From contig NZ_JBKBHD010000001.1 of NCBI RefSeq assembly GCF_046297875.1, positions 1,488,001 to 1,552,000 on the forward strand: a stretch of DNA of 64,000 nt. Reading direction: 5' to 3'. Shown piece after piece: positions 1 to 8,787 of the stretch (position 1 is the first letter of the stretch; the number at the start of each line of letters is the position of its first letter). The DNA is from Parvibaculum sp046297875. Lineage in GTDB: Bacteria > Pseudomonadota > Alphaproteobacteria > Parvibaculales > Parvibaculaceae. Below the pieces are notes generated by a model. It was not told the origin of the DNA, made no database searches, and worked only from the letters and a program-made list of their open reading frames with translations. Position numbers and translations under genes: made by a program.

Positions 1-1
1 G

Positions 2-331
2 ACCACGGTGCGCTTCGAGGCGGCCTCCTCGATTGAGGAAACGATCAGCGCGGGTGCCTCCGGTTACACCGATAATTCGGTGGGCCTGGGCATTGACCAC
101 GAACTGATGCGGAATGTCATTCTTGGCGGTCGCGTGAGCCTTGCCAATCGCGATTATGAGGGCATCAACCGCAGCGATGACGTGATGCGGGCCGGCCTCG
201 GCGTCGATTATCTGCTCAATCGCAACCTCTCGCTGCGGCTCGGTTACGATTACACGGACCGCGATTCGAATGTGGCGGGTTTTGACTATACGACCAACGA
301 AGTCGGCCTGACCCTGAAAGCCGCGCTCTGA
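2..331 (+). CDS. Outer-membrane beta-barrel protein, C-terminal fragment
   Basis: The frame is open from the first complete codon of the window, so the gene begins upstream and only about 109 C-terminal residues are seen. They are alternating polar/hydrophobic beta-strands (GLGIDHELMRNVILGGRVSLA, then ADLGVDYLL-like and LSLRLGYDYTDRDS segments), typical of an outer-membrane barrel; the last strand ends in VGLTLKAAL. The family resembles the BBP2-type barrels often found at the head of exopolysaccharide loci, and the next gene is a Wzc-like export regulator, so a role in polysaccharide passage or anchoring at the outer membrane is inferred. A good terminator follows, separating it from wzc. 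A GTG at 8 is in frame but is probably internal. Confidence 0.65.
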   Translation, partial: TTVRFEAASSIEETISAGASGYTDNSVGLGIDHELMRNVILGGRVSLANRDYEGINRSDDVMRAGLGVDYLLNRNLSLRLGYDYTDRDSNVAGFDYTTNEVGLTLKAAL

Positions 332-360
332 TACGTCGCGCCCGGGAAAAGAATGATCGA

Positions 361-391
361 AAGGGCAGCAGGTTGAACCGGCTGCCCTTTT
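361..391 (+). terminator. Intrinsic terminator after the barrel gene
   Basis: GGGCAGC at 363-369 pairs with GCTGCCC at 381-387, with an inner GGT/ACC extension and a small loop, followed by TTTT. It lies 30 bases after the stop of the barrel gene, so wzc probably has its own promoter in 392-552, where I could not pick clear -35/-10 boxes. Confidence 0.75.
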
Positions 392-552
392 CGTTTCCCG
401 GGAAACGGTTTCTCGGCTCTCCGTTAACCCGGCAGGATTTTGGTTGAGCTAGATTTAGGGCTGGAAGGTTCGGGCTGTCTTGGTGCCGTGGCTTCCAGAT
501 GAATTGAATAGGCTTGGCGGGCAGCAGGTTTCGGGCTTTAAGGAATGTGACG

Positions 553-2823
553 ATGAATGCACCGGTGCAGGGCGGCGCTTCCCGTGGCGGGATGCCCTCT
601 TACGAGAGTCGCGCTACGGACGAGGAACAAGGATTTATCGAGTTCGATCTCAAGGCGCTCTTCCTGACCTTGCGCAAGCGGATGGGTGTGATCCTCGGTG
701 TGACCTTCGGGTTGACCGCACTGGTCATGGTGGCCGTTCTTCAGCAAACCCCGCTTTACACCGCCACGGCCCAGGTGTTGCTTGACCGGCAGAAGATGCA
801 GGTGACCGACATGGAAGCCGTCATGTCGGGCCTGCCTTCCGACTCGGCGACGGTGGACAGCGAAGTCGAGATTCTCCGGTCCCGGGCGCTTGCCGAGCGA
901 GTGATCGACAGGCTCAACCTTTTGGAAGATCCAGAATTCAACCGCGCGCTGAGGGAACCCTCCATGCTGCGCTGGCTCGATCCGCGCGTCTGGCTTGGAG
1001 AACTGCTCGCGATTGTTTCGGCAGCGCCCGCGCCGGTGAACGACGAAATGCGGGCAAGGGCAGAGCGGGACGCGGTGGTGAACAGCCTGCTCGCCAATCT
1101 CACCATCAGCCGTCAAAGGTTGACCTATGTCATCAATATCGACGTGATTTCGGAGCGCCCCGCAAAAGCCGCACGGATTGCGAACGCATACTCCGACACC
1201 TACATTCTCGACCAGCTGGAAGCGAAGTTCGATGCGACCCGCCAGGCCAATGAGTGGCTGTCGCGGCGCCTTGGCGAGCTTCGTCAGCAGGTTCAGGATT
1301 CCGAGCGGGCCGTGGAAATTTACCGGGCGGAACAAGGGCTGGAATCGAGTTCCGGCGTTACCGTTTCCGAACAGCAAATGTCGGAGCTCAATGCACAACT
1401 CATTCTGGCCAGGACCGCGCTTGCGGAGGCCCGTGCCAAATATGATCGCGCCCGCCAGATACGCACTTCAGGCGGCTCGATCGAGAGCATGGCGGATGTG
1501 GTCCAGTCGGGCACGATTTCCCAGCTGCGCCAGAAGCAGGCTGAGCTTGCCCGTGAGCTTGCGAATCTCTCCTCGCGTTATGGCCCGCGCCACCCCGAAG
1601 TCGTGAACGCCGAAGCGCAGCGCCGCGACATCGAGAGCCAGATCGGGTCGGAGATCACCCGCATCATCGGCAGCCTGCAAAACAATGTCTCTGTTGCCGA
1701 AACCCGTGTTGCCTCGCTCGAGCAGAGCCTTCGCGAAATTCGCGGTGAGACTGGCGAGAGCGGGCAGGCCATGGTCCAGCTGCGCGAGCTTGAGCGCGAG
1801 GCGGCGGCGAACCGCGCCGTCTATGAGAGCTTCCTCAATCGCTTCAAGGAAACGTCGCAACAGCAGGACTTGCAAGTGCCGGACAGCCGGGTCATTTCAC
1901 TGGCAACAACGCCGATATCCCCCTCGCATCCGCGAAAGGGTCTCTCGTTTGCGCTTGCGCTGGTTCTGTCGGCAATTCTGGGCGTCGGACTCGCTTTCCT
2001 GCTCGAGCATCTCGACAATGGTCTGGCGACTGCCCGCGATGTGGAAGAGGCGCTTGCCCTTCCTCATCTTGTATCGATCCCGCTCGTGCCTGCCGAAAAG
2101 GGGCCAGGCGGCAAGCCGCTCAAACCCCATGACTATCTGGTCCAGAAACCACTCTCGGCATTCTCGGAATCTCTCCGCAGTCTCAGAAGCGCGCTGCAGC
2201 TCTCCAATGTCGACAATCCGCCAAAGGTGATCCTCTTCACCTCCGCGCTGCCGAGCGAGGGAAAGACGACGACCTCGGTTTCGTTTGCACGAGCCGCCGC
2301 CGCATCGGGGCTCAGGGTTGTACTCGTCGATTGCGACCTGCGTCACCCCTCGGTCCACAAGACGTTCGGGCTTGCGACGCCGACCGCCGGTCTGGTCGAA
2401 TTGCTGGCCGAGCGCCTAGATCCGGAAACGGTCATGATCGAGGATGAAAAGACATCGCTCAGGATTCTTCCCATCGCGACCGGTACCGCCAACCCGCCGG
2501 ATCTGATGGCATCCTCGCAGATGCAACTTCTGATCGAGCGGCTGCGCGGCGAATATGACCTTGTCGTGCTCGATAGCGCACCGGTGCTGCCGGTCTCCGA
2601 CAGCCGCGTCCTGTCGCGGATCGTCGACGAGACGGTGTTCGTGGTGCGCTGGAACGATACGCCGAAGGATGCCGCTCAGGCCGCCATTCGCGAACTTCGC
2701 CTCTATCAGAGCAATATCGCCGGAGCGATCCTGGTCGCCGTCGATGCCGCGAAGCAGGCGAAATACGGCTATGGCGACGGCGGCTACTACTACGGCAAGT
2801 ACAGCCGGTACTATGTCAACTAG
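553..2823 (+). CDS. wzc: Wzc-type polysaccharide co-polymerase with tyrosine autokinase
   Basis: A 756-residue protein controlling export and chain length of an exopolysaccharide at the inner membrane. The N-terminal Wzz domain has a first membrane helix at about residues 43-64. A long periplasmic coiled coil follows, and a second helix lies at about 462-485. The cytoplasmic C-terminus is a BY-kinase: Walker A SALPSEGKT at 564-572, Walker A' VLVDCDLRHPS near 590-600, Walker B VVLDSAPVLPVSD, and a tyrosine-rich tail with eight Tyr in the last 19 residues, the expected autophosphorylation cluster. This is the fused proteobacterial Wzc/ExoP arrangement. I start at ATG 553 because AAGGA lies 8 bases upstream; a TTG at 514 is in frame but lacks a good ribosome site. 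The next gene overlaps by 11 bases, suggesting translational coupling. Confidence 0.93.
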   Translation: MNAPVQGGASRGGMPSYESRATDEEQGFIEFDLKALFLTLRKRMGVILGVTFGLTALVMVAVLQQTPLYTATAQVLLDRQKMQVTDMEAVMSGLPSDSATVDSEVEILRSRALAERVIDRLNLLEDPEFNRALREPSMLRWLDPRVWLGELLAIVSAAPAPVNDEMRARAERDAVVNSLLANLTISRQRLTYVINIDVISERPAKAARIANAYSDTYILDQLEAKFDATRQANEWLSRRLGELRQQVQDSERAVEIYRAEQGLESSSGVTVSEQQMSELNAQLILARTALAEARAKYDRARQIRTSGGSIESMADVVQSGTISQLRQKQAELARELANLSSRYGPRHPEVVNAEAQRRDIESQIGSEITRIIGSLQNNVSVAETRVASLEQSLREIRGETGESGQAMVQLRELEREAAANRAVYESFLNRFKETSQQQDLQVPDSRVISLATTPISPSHPRKGLSFALALVLSAILGVGLAFLLEHLDNGLATARDVEEALALPHLVSIPLVPAEKGPGGKPLKPHDYLVQKPLSAFSESLRSLRSALQLSNVDNPPKVILFTSALPSEGKTTTSVSFARAAAASGLRVVLVDCDLRHPSVHKTFGLATPTAGLVELLAERLDPETVMIEDEKTSLRILPIATGTANPPDLMASSQMQLLIERLRGEYDLVVLDSAPVLPVSDSRVLSRIVDETVFVVRWNDTPKDAAQAAIRELRLYQSNIAGAILVAVDAAKQAKYGYGDGGYYYGKYSRYYVN

Positions 2824-3586
2824 CGCACAGCTCGGATCGCGGGGGGTCTCCCGTGCCGTAGCCCTGCTGATGCTTGTGTTGGGATTGGCGCTTGTGCTGA
2901 TGGGCGCGCCGCGTGTCATTGCGCATGCCTACGTCCTGACATTTGACGATGTGCGCGCCGCTCTGGTTTCCGGTGCACCGGTGCCGGAGGGGAGGCTTGA
3001 CAGTGCGCAGGTGGCCTATGGACATGCCATTGAATGGCGGTCCGATGACCCCAGCTTTCGACGTGATCGCGCGCTTGTTGTGCGGCGGATGCTCCGGCTT
3101 GCCGATGTAAATGCTGGCGAGACCAGCGCAAGCGCCGAGCCACGTTGCAATCCGGCCTGTTTGAAGCGCGCAGCGCGAGACGATTTGCGCGTTCACGCCG
3201 GGCTCGCGCCTGCCGATGGTTTTGGCTGGGCGCTTTATGCTGATGCGGGACTCGAAATTGACGGCGACATGTCATCGGCGCTGCCGGCGCTGCGCCTTGC
3301 GCGGCTGACGGCGCCGCGGCGGGCCTCGGCGTTGCTGATGCAGTTTCGCATCACGATGCAGCGTTGGGACCGGGTGCCTGAAGAGATGAGAGATCACAGC
3401 TTGCGGTATGTTGGAGCATTCTGGCTGAACAACGACCTCCGGCCGTTTCTCATCGATGTTTACCTTCACTCAGGATACGCTGCGCGGGCGGCCTTCAGGG
3501 AGGTGATGGCGCTGAACCCGCGCCACCTGGAGCAATTTGACCACATGATGCTCTCAGGCGAGCCCGTCCCCCGCCGCCTTCGTTGA
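2813..3586 (+). CDS. Membrane-anchored TPR-like protein of the EPS locus, function unknown
   Basis: 257 residues starting at an ATG inside the last codons of wzc (11-base overlap), so almost certainly co-translated with it. One hydrophobic helix at about residues 15-38 (ALLMLVLGLALVLMG) anchors it with most of the protein outside the cytoplasm. The rest is helical with TPR-like spacing (SAQVAYGHAIEW, ALYADAGLEIDGD, AFREVMALNPRHLEQF) and two cysteines close together (CNPAC). Similar small helical proteins occur between Wzc and polymerase genes in EPS loci, so an accessory role in polymerisation or export is inferred. Its last 33 bases overlap the convergent gene on the other strand. Confidence 0.6.
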   Translation: MSTSAQLGSRGVSRAVALLMLVLGLALVLMGAPRVIAHAYVLTFDDVRAALVSGAPVPEGRLDSAQVAYGHAIEWRSDDPSFRRDRALVVRRMLRLADVNAGETSASAEPRCNPACLKRAARDDLRVHAGLAPADGFGWALYADAGLEIDGDMSSALPALRLARLTAPRRASALLMQFRITMQRWDRVPEEMRDHSLRYVGAFWLNNDLRPFLIDVYLHSGYAARAAFREVMALNPRHLEQFDHMMLSGEPVPRRLR

Positions 3587-5002
3587 CCCGGACGCTGCTC
3601 GTGCCTTCGGGCGTCGCACATGGCCGGGATTGGCCTGGGCAACGGCTAGCCCCATGATGAACGCATAGAGAAGTGCGACGGCAGGTATCTGCAGGCTGAA
3701 ATCGACCAGTGCATGAAGTCCGACCAGAAGTGTCGCTGCAACACCGAGTGCCGGAAAGGCGCGGCCGCGGCGGCGTGTGCGGAACCCCAGAAAGCAGATG
3801 ATGGCGAGCCATAGAATGGCGCCGTGAAGTGCCAGGGCGGCCGGCAGGCCGAGCTCTACCGCGCTTTCGAGGTAGGTGTTGTGCGTTTTCTGCCAGATGT
3901 CGAATATCGCGCCAACACCCGCGCGATAGGTTTCGATTGCCGTCTCGTAGGTGCCATAGCCGGTACCTGTGAGTGGCACGGAGCGGATCGCTTCCAGCGT
4001 TGTCACGAATATTTCATGCCGAAGTGTATCTTCGGAAAACCAGAACCCGGAGTTGTCGATCCGGTGCGCAAACCGGTCCCCGCCGGCAATGAAACCTGCA
4101 CCTGCTATGGAAAGCGCGATCAATGCGAAGATTCCGCTCCGGCCCTTGCCTCGCCCGGAGCCGGTTTGAAAGGCCAACAGAGCGAACATCGCGATGAGCG
4201 ATGAAACGATGCCAGCGCGGGAGGCTGTCAGGAACAACGCGACAATGAGAGCAAGCGTTGCCGCGCTCGTCCATCGGGCCTCCGAGAGCAATGTCTCGAC
4301 GACAAGTGCTGCTTTCTGCCGGAAACGCCTCGACGTCGAAAGTATGTGCCGTACCCGGTCCAGAAGAATTGAGAAGCTGCACAACAGGCAGAGGCCTGCG
4401 AATGTTGCAAAACTGTTGCGATTGACGAATGTAGCGACCACCGATTGCGGATGGCTGGAGATGTATTGGCCGGGAGCCCAACCGGTGCCGATAAAGAAAT
4501 TCGCGATGCCATATACCGCATAGACGGCGCCGATTGCCGCTATCGCGCGTCGCGCCCGAGCGGCATATTCCTGGTCGGCAGTCGCGGCCATTGCGAGCAA
4601 GAACACCGCCACATAGGTGAGCAGATTCATCGAGGCAGCCCCCGTTGCGGCAGGGTCGATGCTGATGCGAGGGGTAAGCTCTTCGCCAAGCGCGGCGGAT
4701 GCTTCGGCCCAGATCGGATGAGCGAGCATCGCTATGGGCATTGGCGCCATCTGAATGAGGGTCCAGACGATCACCGCTGCGAGCAGGGTAAAAGGACCTG
4801 CAAGGCCCGTCATTCGTATCATCCCGCCCCTGCCGTCCTGAAGCATGGCGCCGGCCTGAACGACGAGCAGAAGACCGGCGGCGCAGGCCAGAAGTGCGGC
4901 CGGCATCGGCCTGTTGCTGCCGAGCGGCAGGGGGGCGAGCGCGAGGAGCAGGATCAGGCCGCCAAAAGAGAGCCTTGCCAAAAACGGAGCCGGGGAATTC
5001 AT
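3554..5002 (-). CDS. O-antigen ligase/polymerase-family membrane protein (WaaL/Wzy type)
   Basis: 482 residues with about ten to twelve hydrophobic helices and the large periplasmic loop of the Wzy_C family: GTGYGTYETAIE, followed by IWQKTHNTYLESAVELGLPAAL, where the H-N-T/xxE pattern is the family signature. Such proteins join or polymerise lipid-linked glycan units in the periplasm. It is transcribed against the rest of the locus and overlaps the preceding gene tail-to-tail by 33 bases. A second, more divergent polymerase-like gene lies at 8774-10027, so this one may be either the polymerase or a ligase. Sequence alone does not decide. Confidence 0.85.
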   Translation of the reverse strand: MNSPAPFLARLSFGGLILLLALAPLPLGSNRPMPAALLACAAGLLLVVQAGAMLQDGRGGMIRMTGLAGPFTLLAAVIVWTLIQMAPMPIAMLAHPIWAEASAALGEELTPRISIDPAATGAASMNLLTYVAVFLLAMAATADQEYAARARRAIAAIGAVYAVYGIANFFIGTGWAPGQYISSHPQSVVATFVNRNSFATFAGLCLLCSFSILLDRVRHILSTSRRFRQKAALVVETLLSEARWTSAATLALIVALFLTASRAGIVSSLIAMFALLAFQTGSGRGKGRSGIFALIALSIAGAGFIAGGDRFAHRIDNSGFWFSEDTLRHEIFVTTLEAIRSVPLTGTGYGTYETAIETYRAGVGAIFDIWQKTHNTYLESAVELGLPAALALHGAILWLAIICFLGFRTRRRGRAFPALGVAATLLVGLHALVDFSLQIPAVALLYAFIMGLAVAQANPGHVRRPKARAASGSTKAAGDGLA

Positions 5003-5496
5003 GCGATGCGCCGCTTCTTGCAGGTTCTGGCCTCCGTTCCATTCACGGTATCAAGTGTTGATCGGAAAGAATGGTTGCTCTTCATGTTAAGCATATATCT
5101 CTTCATTCCGCATCGGAAGCGGCCATGCGGCAATATGCGCTTGCTCCTCTCGCGGCTGGCTGCTTAATCTGCTTCGTGTTGCAGCGCAGCGACGACCGGC
5201 GCGTGGGGGCAAGACGCGGCCATGCCGAATTTCATGGGTGCGCCAGTCGAGGCATGCGGAAAATTGTGCAACCTGAAATTTGCCGGGGCTCATGTCCTGG
5301 GTGGAAGTGCGCTGCGAGGGGGCGGGGTGACATGCCTCTCTGCGTATCGGTCGATCGGAACAAGGCGCGGCCTGTGAATGGCGACGCGCGGTAAGACATA
5401 TCGCAATTCGGATTGTCACATGAGAGAGCCTCGCCAAATGCTTCGAGCTGGCACGCCGGTCATTATCTCTCGCCCCGGAAATTGCGAGCCCGGATC
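5003..5496. promoter_or_regulatory. Divergent intergenic region (494 bp)
   Basis: The space between the minus-strand ligase/polymerase and the plus-strand flippase. It contains no convincing gene: short open frames on both strands lack ribosome sites and family motifs. AT-rich stretches near 5085-5105 (around GTTAAGCATATATCTC) and 5395-5420 are the most likely promoter zones for the two divergent units, but I cannot assign boxes with confidence. Confidence 0.35.
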
Positions 5497-6822
5497 ATGG
5501 TGAAGCGTGATCGCCTGCTTGCCTTGATACGGCACAAGATGTTCAAGGGCGGCGTCGGAAGCCTCGCCATCAAGTTGGCGCATACGCTTCTCGTATTCGC
5601 TGTTGCAGTAACGCTTGCGCGGCTCATGGGGCCGGACGGCTATGGAATCTACGCCTTTGCCTTGGCAATCGTGACGCTGGCTGCCCTTCCGGCTCAGGCA
5701 GGCTTGCCGCAGTTGATCGTTCGCGAGACGGCCCGTGCGCATGCCGAAGAGGATTGGGCGAGAATGCGCGGACTTTGGCAGTGGGCTAACAGGCTCGTCA
5801 TGGTTCTGTCGGTACTCCTCGCCGCCGCCGTCGGGGTGGCGATCTCGATCCAAGAACCGACTGACAGGACCTCCGTTCTTGCCATCGCCACATTGCTTGT
5901 GCCGGTGCTGGCACTCGCCCACATCCGGGCGGCAAGCCTGCGTGGTCTGCGTCATGTGATCTATGGGCAATTGCCGGAAAGTGTGATCCGTCCTCTGACT
6001 TTGCTGATACTTGTCGGGATTGCCTGGCTGATACTGCCTCTTGAGGCATTGTCAGACCCGGTTTTGATCATGACACTTTATGTATCGGCCGCCTCGGTGG
6101 CCTTTGTCGCGGGGGCTGCCATGCTCTTGCAGCTTCGTCCTCCTCAAATGAAGTTCACGCCCCCTCGAACCGATATGTGGCGTGTCTGGCTGCGCTCGGT
6201 TATTCCATTGTCGTTGATTGCCGGATTTCAAATCATCAACAATCAGGCCGATATTGTAATGCTCGGCGTGTTGCGAAGCGACGAAGAGGTTGGGATATAC
6301 CGAGCCTCCTTCCAGATATCGCTTCTGGTAATCTTCGGCTTGCAAGCGATCAATCAACTCGTGCAACCATGGTTTGCCCGCCTCTATCAAATAGGCGACA
6401 TGGTCAAGCTGCAAAGGCTCGTTACGGCAAGTGCGCGCGTGATTGTCATTCTTGCCACGCTGCCGTTTCTTGCGATCCTCGGCTTTGGCGATCTCCTGCT
6501 CAAGCTTGTCTTTGGTGATCCGTTTCGTTCGGGGGCTCTGGCGCTTGCGATACTTGCAGGTGGTCAGGCATTCAATGCGGCAATGGGTTCGGTCGTCCAG
6601 CTCCTCAACATGACAGGACACGAAACCGACACGCTCAAAGGTGTTGTGCTTGCGGCTCTCCTCAATCTTTTGCTGAATGTCGCGCTCATCCCGAGATTCG
6701 GCATGGAAGGTGCGGCCATCGCCACTTTCTGCTCTCTTGTTGTATGGAACCTGTATCTGCGGCATTGCGTAAGCCGCCGTCTCCAGATCGAATCTTCCAT
6801 ATTCGGCAGGTGGCGGCGATGA
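5497..6822 (+). CDS. wzx: Wzx-type lipid-linked oligosaccharide flippase
   Basis: A 441-residue polytopic protein of the MOP/polysaccharide-synthesis superfamily that flips undecaprenyl-linked repeat units across the inner membrane. It has about twelve to fourteen hydrophobic segments, opening with FKGGVGSLAIKLAHTLLVF and LARLMGPDGYGIYAFALA, the usual family entry (G-x-x-x-G-Y-G). The internal stretch with NNQADIVMLGVLRS and EVGIYRASFQIS is characteristic of MATE-like Wzx proteins. I start at ATG 5497, giving the normal family length; a TTG at 5413 would add 28 residues of unconvincing sequence. It opens the long plus-strand EPS operon. Confidence 0.88.
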   Translation: MVKRDRLLALIRHKMFKGGVGSLAIKLAHTLLVFAVAVTLARLMGPDGYGIYAFALAIVTLAALPAQAGLPQLIVRETARAHAEEDWARMRGLWQWANRLVMVLSVLLAAAVGVAISIQEPTDRTSVLAIATLLVPVLALAHIRAASLRGLRHVIYGQLPESVIRPLTLLILVGIAWLILPLEALSDPVLIMTLYVSAASVAFVAGAAMLLQLRPPQMKFTPPRTDMWRVWLRSVIPLSLIAGFQIINNQADIVMLGVLRSDEEVGIYRASFQISLLVIFGLQAINQLVQPWFARLYQIGDMVKLQRLVTASARVIVILATLPFLAILGFGDLLLKLVFGDPFRSGALALAILAGGQAFNAAMGSVVQLLNMTGHETDTLKGVVLAALLNLLLNVALIPRFGMEGAAIATFCSLVVWNLYLRHCVSRRLQIESSIFGRWRR

Positions 6823-6987
6823 AACGATCGGGGGATCGTCAACATGGTGCGGCAAATGCCACAATTCGTGCCGAGTGTTTGTCGGGCGAAAGCGGTTCCG
6901 AATGCTCGATCCAGCATTTGTCGCCGGGGCCAAAGAATATTGCCCGTCAATCGCTGACCGGCGCGCGCGAATTGAAAGGAACAGCTG

Positions 6988-7842
6988 ATGGGCACATCTG
7001 AAGCAAGGCAATCTGCGCGCAAGGGGTACGCATGGGCATATTTGCTCCGTGACAGGATCATCGCGTTGTTGCCGGACGCATTTTACTTCCCGACCATGCG
7101 ACTGGCATATGGGCTGATGGATGCCAGGCGTCGCACTGGATTGGTGGTCGTTCGGCACGCCCCCGGCTTGTATGAGGGGAGGTTGAACGGCGGAAAACTG
7201 TTTTTCTGCGAGCGGACCCGTGTGGCGAGGTATCTTTGGAAAGACGGAATTTCGCGTGGCATCGCGAAGATTCTGTCAAAGTATCAGCATAGTGATGTAG
7301 CTGTTCGGCCTGGCGATATCGTTGTCGACATTGGTGCCAATATTGGCGAGTTCACCCTTGCCGCAAGCAGAGCGGGCGCGAAGATTTATGCGTTTGAACC
7401 GGATCCGGCCCCATACCTTTGCCTCAAGCACAATGTGGAAGGGCTTGAAGGTGTAAGAACATTCGATGTGGCGCTCTCCAATCGATCCGGTTCGCTCACC
7501 TTTTTCAAGGCGTCGTCAACTGCAGACTCGTCATTTGTCAGGCCTGAAGTAAATGCCGAGGAAATCGTCGTCATGGCAAGGACACTCGACTCGGTGATTG
7601 AGGAACTGGGATTGTCCCGCATCGACTTTCTCAAGCTGGAGGCTGAAGGGTGGGAGCCTGAGGTTCTTGAAGGCGCGTCCGCGGCGCTTGCCATCACCCG
7701 AAAGATCGCCGTTGACGGGGGGCCGGAACGCGAAGGCCAATGCACTCACCCCGTCGTCGCGGAAAAATTGCGGGAAAGCGGATTTGTGGTTCAAGTTGTC
7801 GATGATGTTGTTTTCGGTGAGCGCCCCAATGGCATTTTCTAA
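6988..7842 (+). CDS. FkbM-family SAM-dependent methyltransferase
   Basis: 284 residues. The SAM-binding motif DIVVDIGANIGEFTLAAS is followed by YAFEPDPAPYLCLKHN and, further on, LSRIDFLKLEAEGWEPEVLEGA, the three hallmarks of the FkbM fold. Members O-methylate sugars or polyketides; in an EPS locus a sugar hydroxyl of the repeat unit is the likely target (inference). ATG 6988 has AAAGGA 7 bases upstream. It is cytoplasmic with no signal peptide. It sits 165 bases after wzx and directly before the first sulfotransferase, so methylation and sulfation of the same glycan are plausible. Confidence 0.88.
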   Translation: MGTSEARQSARKGYAWAYLLRDRIIALLPDAFYFPTMRLAYGLMDARRRTGLVVVRHAPGLYEGRLNGGKLFFCERTRVARYLWKDGISRGIAKILSKYQHSDVAVRPGDIVVDIGANIGEFTLAASRAGAKIYAFEPDPAPYLCLKHNVEGLEGVRTFDVALSNRSGSLTFFKASSTADSSFVRPEVNAEEIVVMARTLDSVIEELGLSRIDFLKLEAEGWEPEVLEGASAALAITRKIAVDGGPEREGQCTHPVVAEKLRESGFVVQVVDDVVFGERPNGIF

Positions 7843-7905
7843 CATATGGCTCTGGCCGAAACCCGGCCATTTCCACTCCGGTCACGTTAGTTCACAGGTG
7901 TGGTG

Positions 7906-8787
7906 ATGAAGCGGCCCAATTTCTTCATTCTCGGCGCACCGAAATGCGGAACGACCGCCTTGGCGCATTGGCTGGCTCACCATCCGAAGGTGTTCATGCC
8001 GCGCATCAAGGAGCCCCATTTCTTCAATACCGATATGAAGAACCGAAGTGTGCCGATTTCGAGCGACTACGAGCGGCTGTTCGACGGCGCGGGCCCGCAG
8101 CACATTGCGATAGGTGAGGCATCAACCTGGTATCTTGTATCGCAGAAGGCTGTGCCGGGTATCCTGGATTGGAATGCGAACGCACGGTTTATTGTGATGA
8201 CCCGCGACCCGATAGAGATGGCGCGCTCTCTTCATCATCACAATCTGCGTGTGCTGAATGAAGATGAACCGGATTTCCCGCGGGCCTGGGAGCTCCAGTT
8301 TGAAAGATGCCAAGGCAAAGCAATTCCAGCGAGTTGCGTTGAGCCGGCGGTGTTGCAATACCGGCAGGCATGCTCGCTCGGAGAGCAACTCACCCGTCTG
8401 CTGTTGCTGGCCGATCCCGCCAAAGTTCTTCATCTGACGCTTGAGGGCATGCAAGAGGACCCTCGAGCTGGATATCTGAAAGCACTGGATTTTCTCGGGC
8501 TTGAGGATGATGGCCGAACGGACTTTTCCGTGCTGAATCAAGCTCGCGGGCATCGAAGCCGTATTCTTCAGCGCCTCATCCGCATTGCCGGGCGTTGGCG
8601 CAGCAAAATGGGGCTGCGCAAGGGCTTCGGTTTGGCCAGACTCAATGAAACAGCGCGACCCAAAGCGCCGCTTGCGGAAGACGTCCGTATACGCCTGCTT
8701 GGAGAGTTCGAAGCCGATAGAATTCTTTTTCAGAAGGCGTTGACGGTATTGACCGCAGCGGCGGAGGCACGCAATGCAGCACAGTGA
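7906..8787 (+). CDS. Sulfotransferase 1 of the EPS locus
   Basis: 293 residues. The 5'-phosphosulfate-binding loop GAPKCGTT is at residues 10-17, and the 3'-phosphate-binding region RFIVMTRDPIEMARSLHHH follows, so it should use PAPS as sulfate donor. The acceptor is unknown; the setting points to a sugar of the exopolysaccharide. Two GTG codons precede the ATG at 7900 and 7903; I prefer ATG 7906. The last 14 bases overlap the next gene, which implies coupling. It closely resembles the protein at 10083-10952 (KEPHF and GAPKCGTT blocks in the same places), suggesting duplication with divergence of acceptor specificity. Confidence 0.88.
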   Translation: MKRPNFFILGAPKCGTTALAHWLAHHPKVFMPRIKEPHFFNTDMKNRSVPISSDYERLFDGAGPQHIAIGEASTWYLVSQKAVPGILDWNANARFIVMTRDPIEMARSLHHHNLRVLNEDEPDFPRAWELQFERCQGKAIPASCVEPAVLQYRQACSLGEQLTRLLLLADPAKVLHLTLEGMQEDPRAGYLKALDFLGLEDDGRTDFSVLNQARGHRSRILQRLIRIAGRWRSKMGLRKGFGLARLNETARPKAPLAEDVRIRLLGEFEADRILFQKALTVLTAAAEARNAAQ

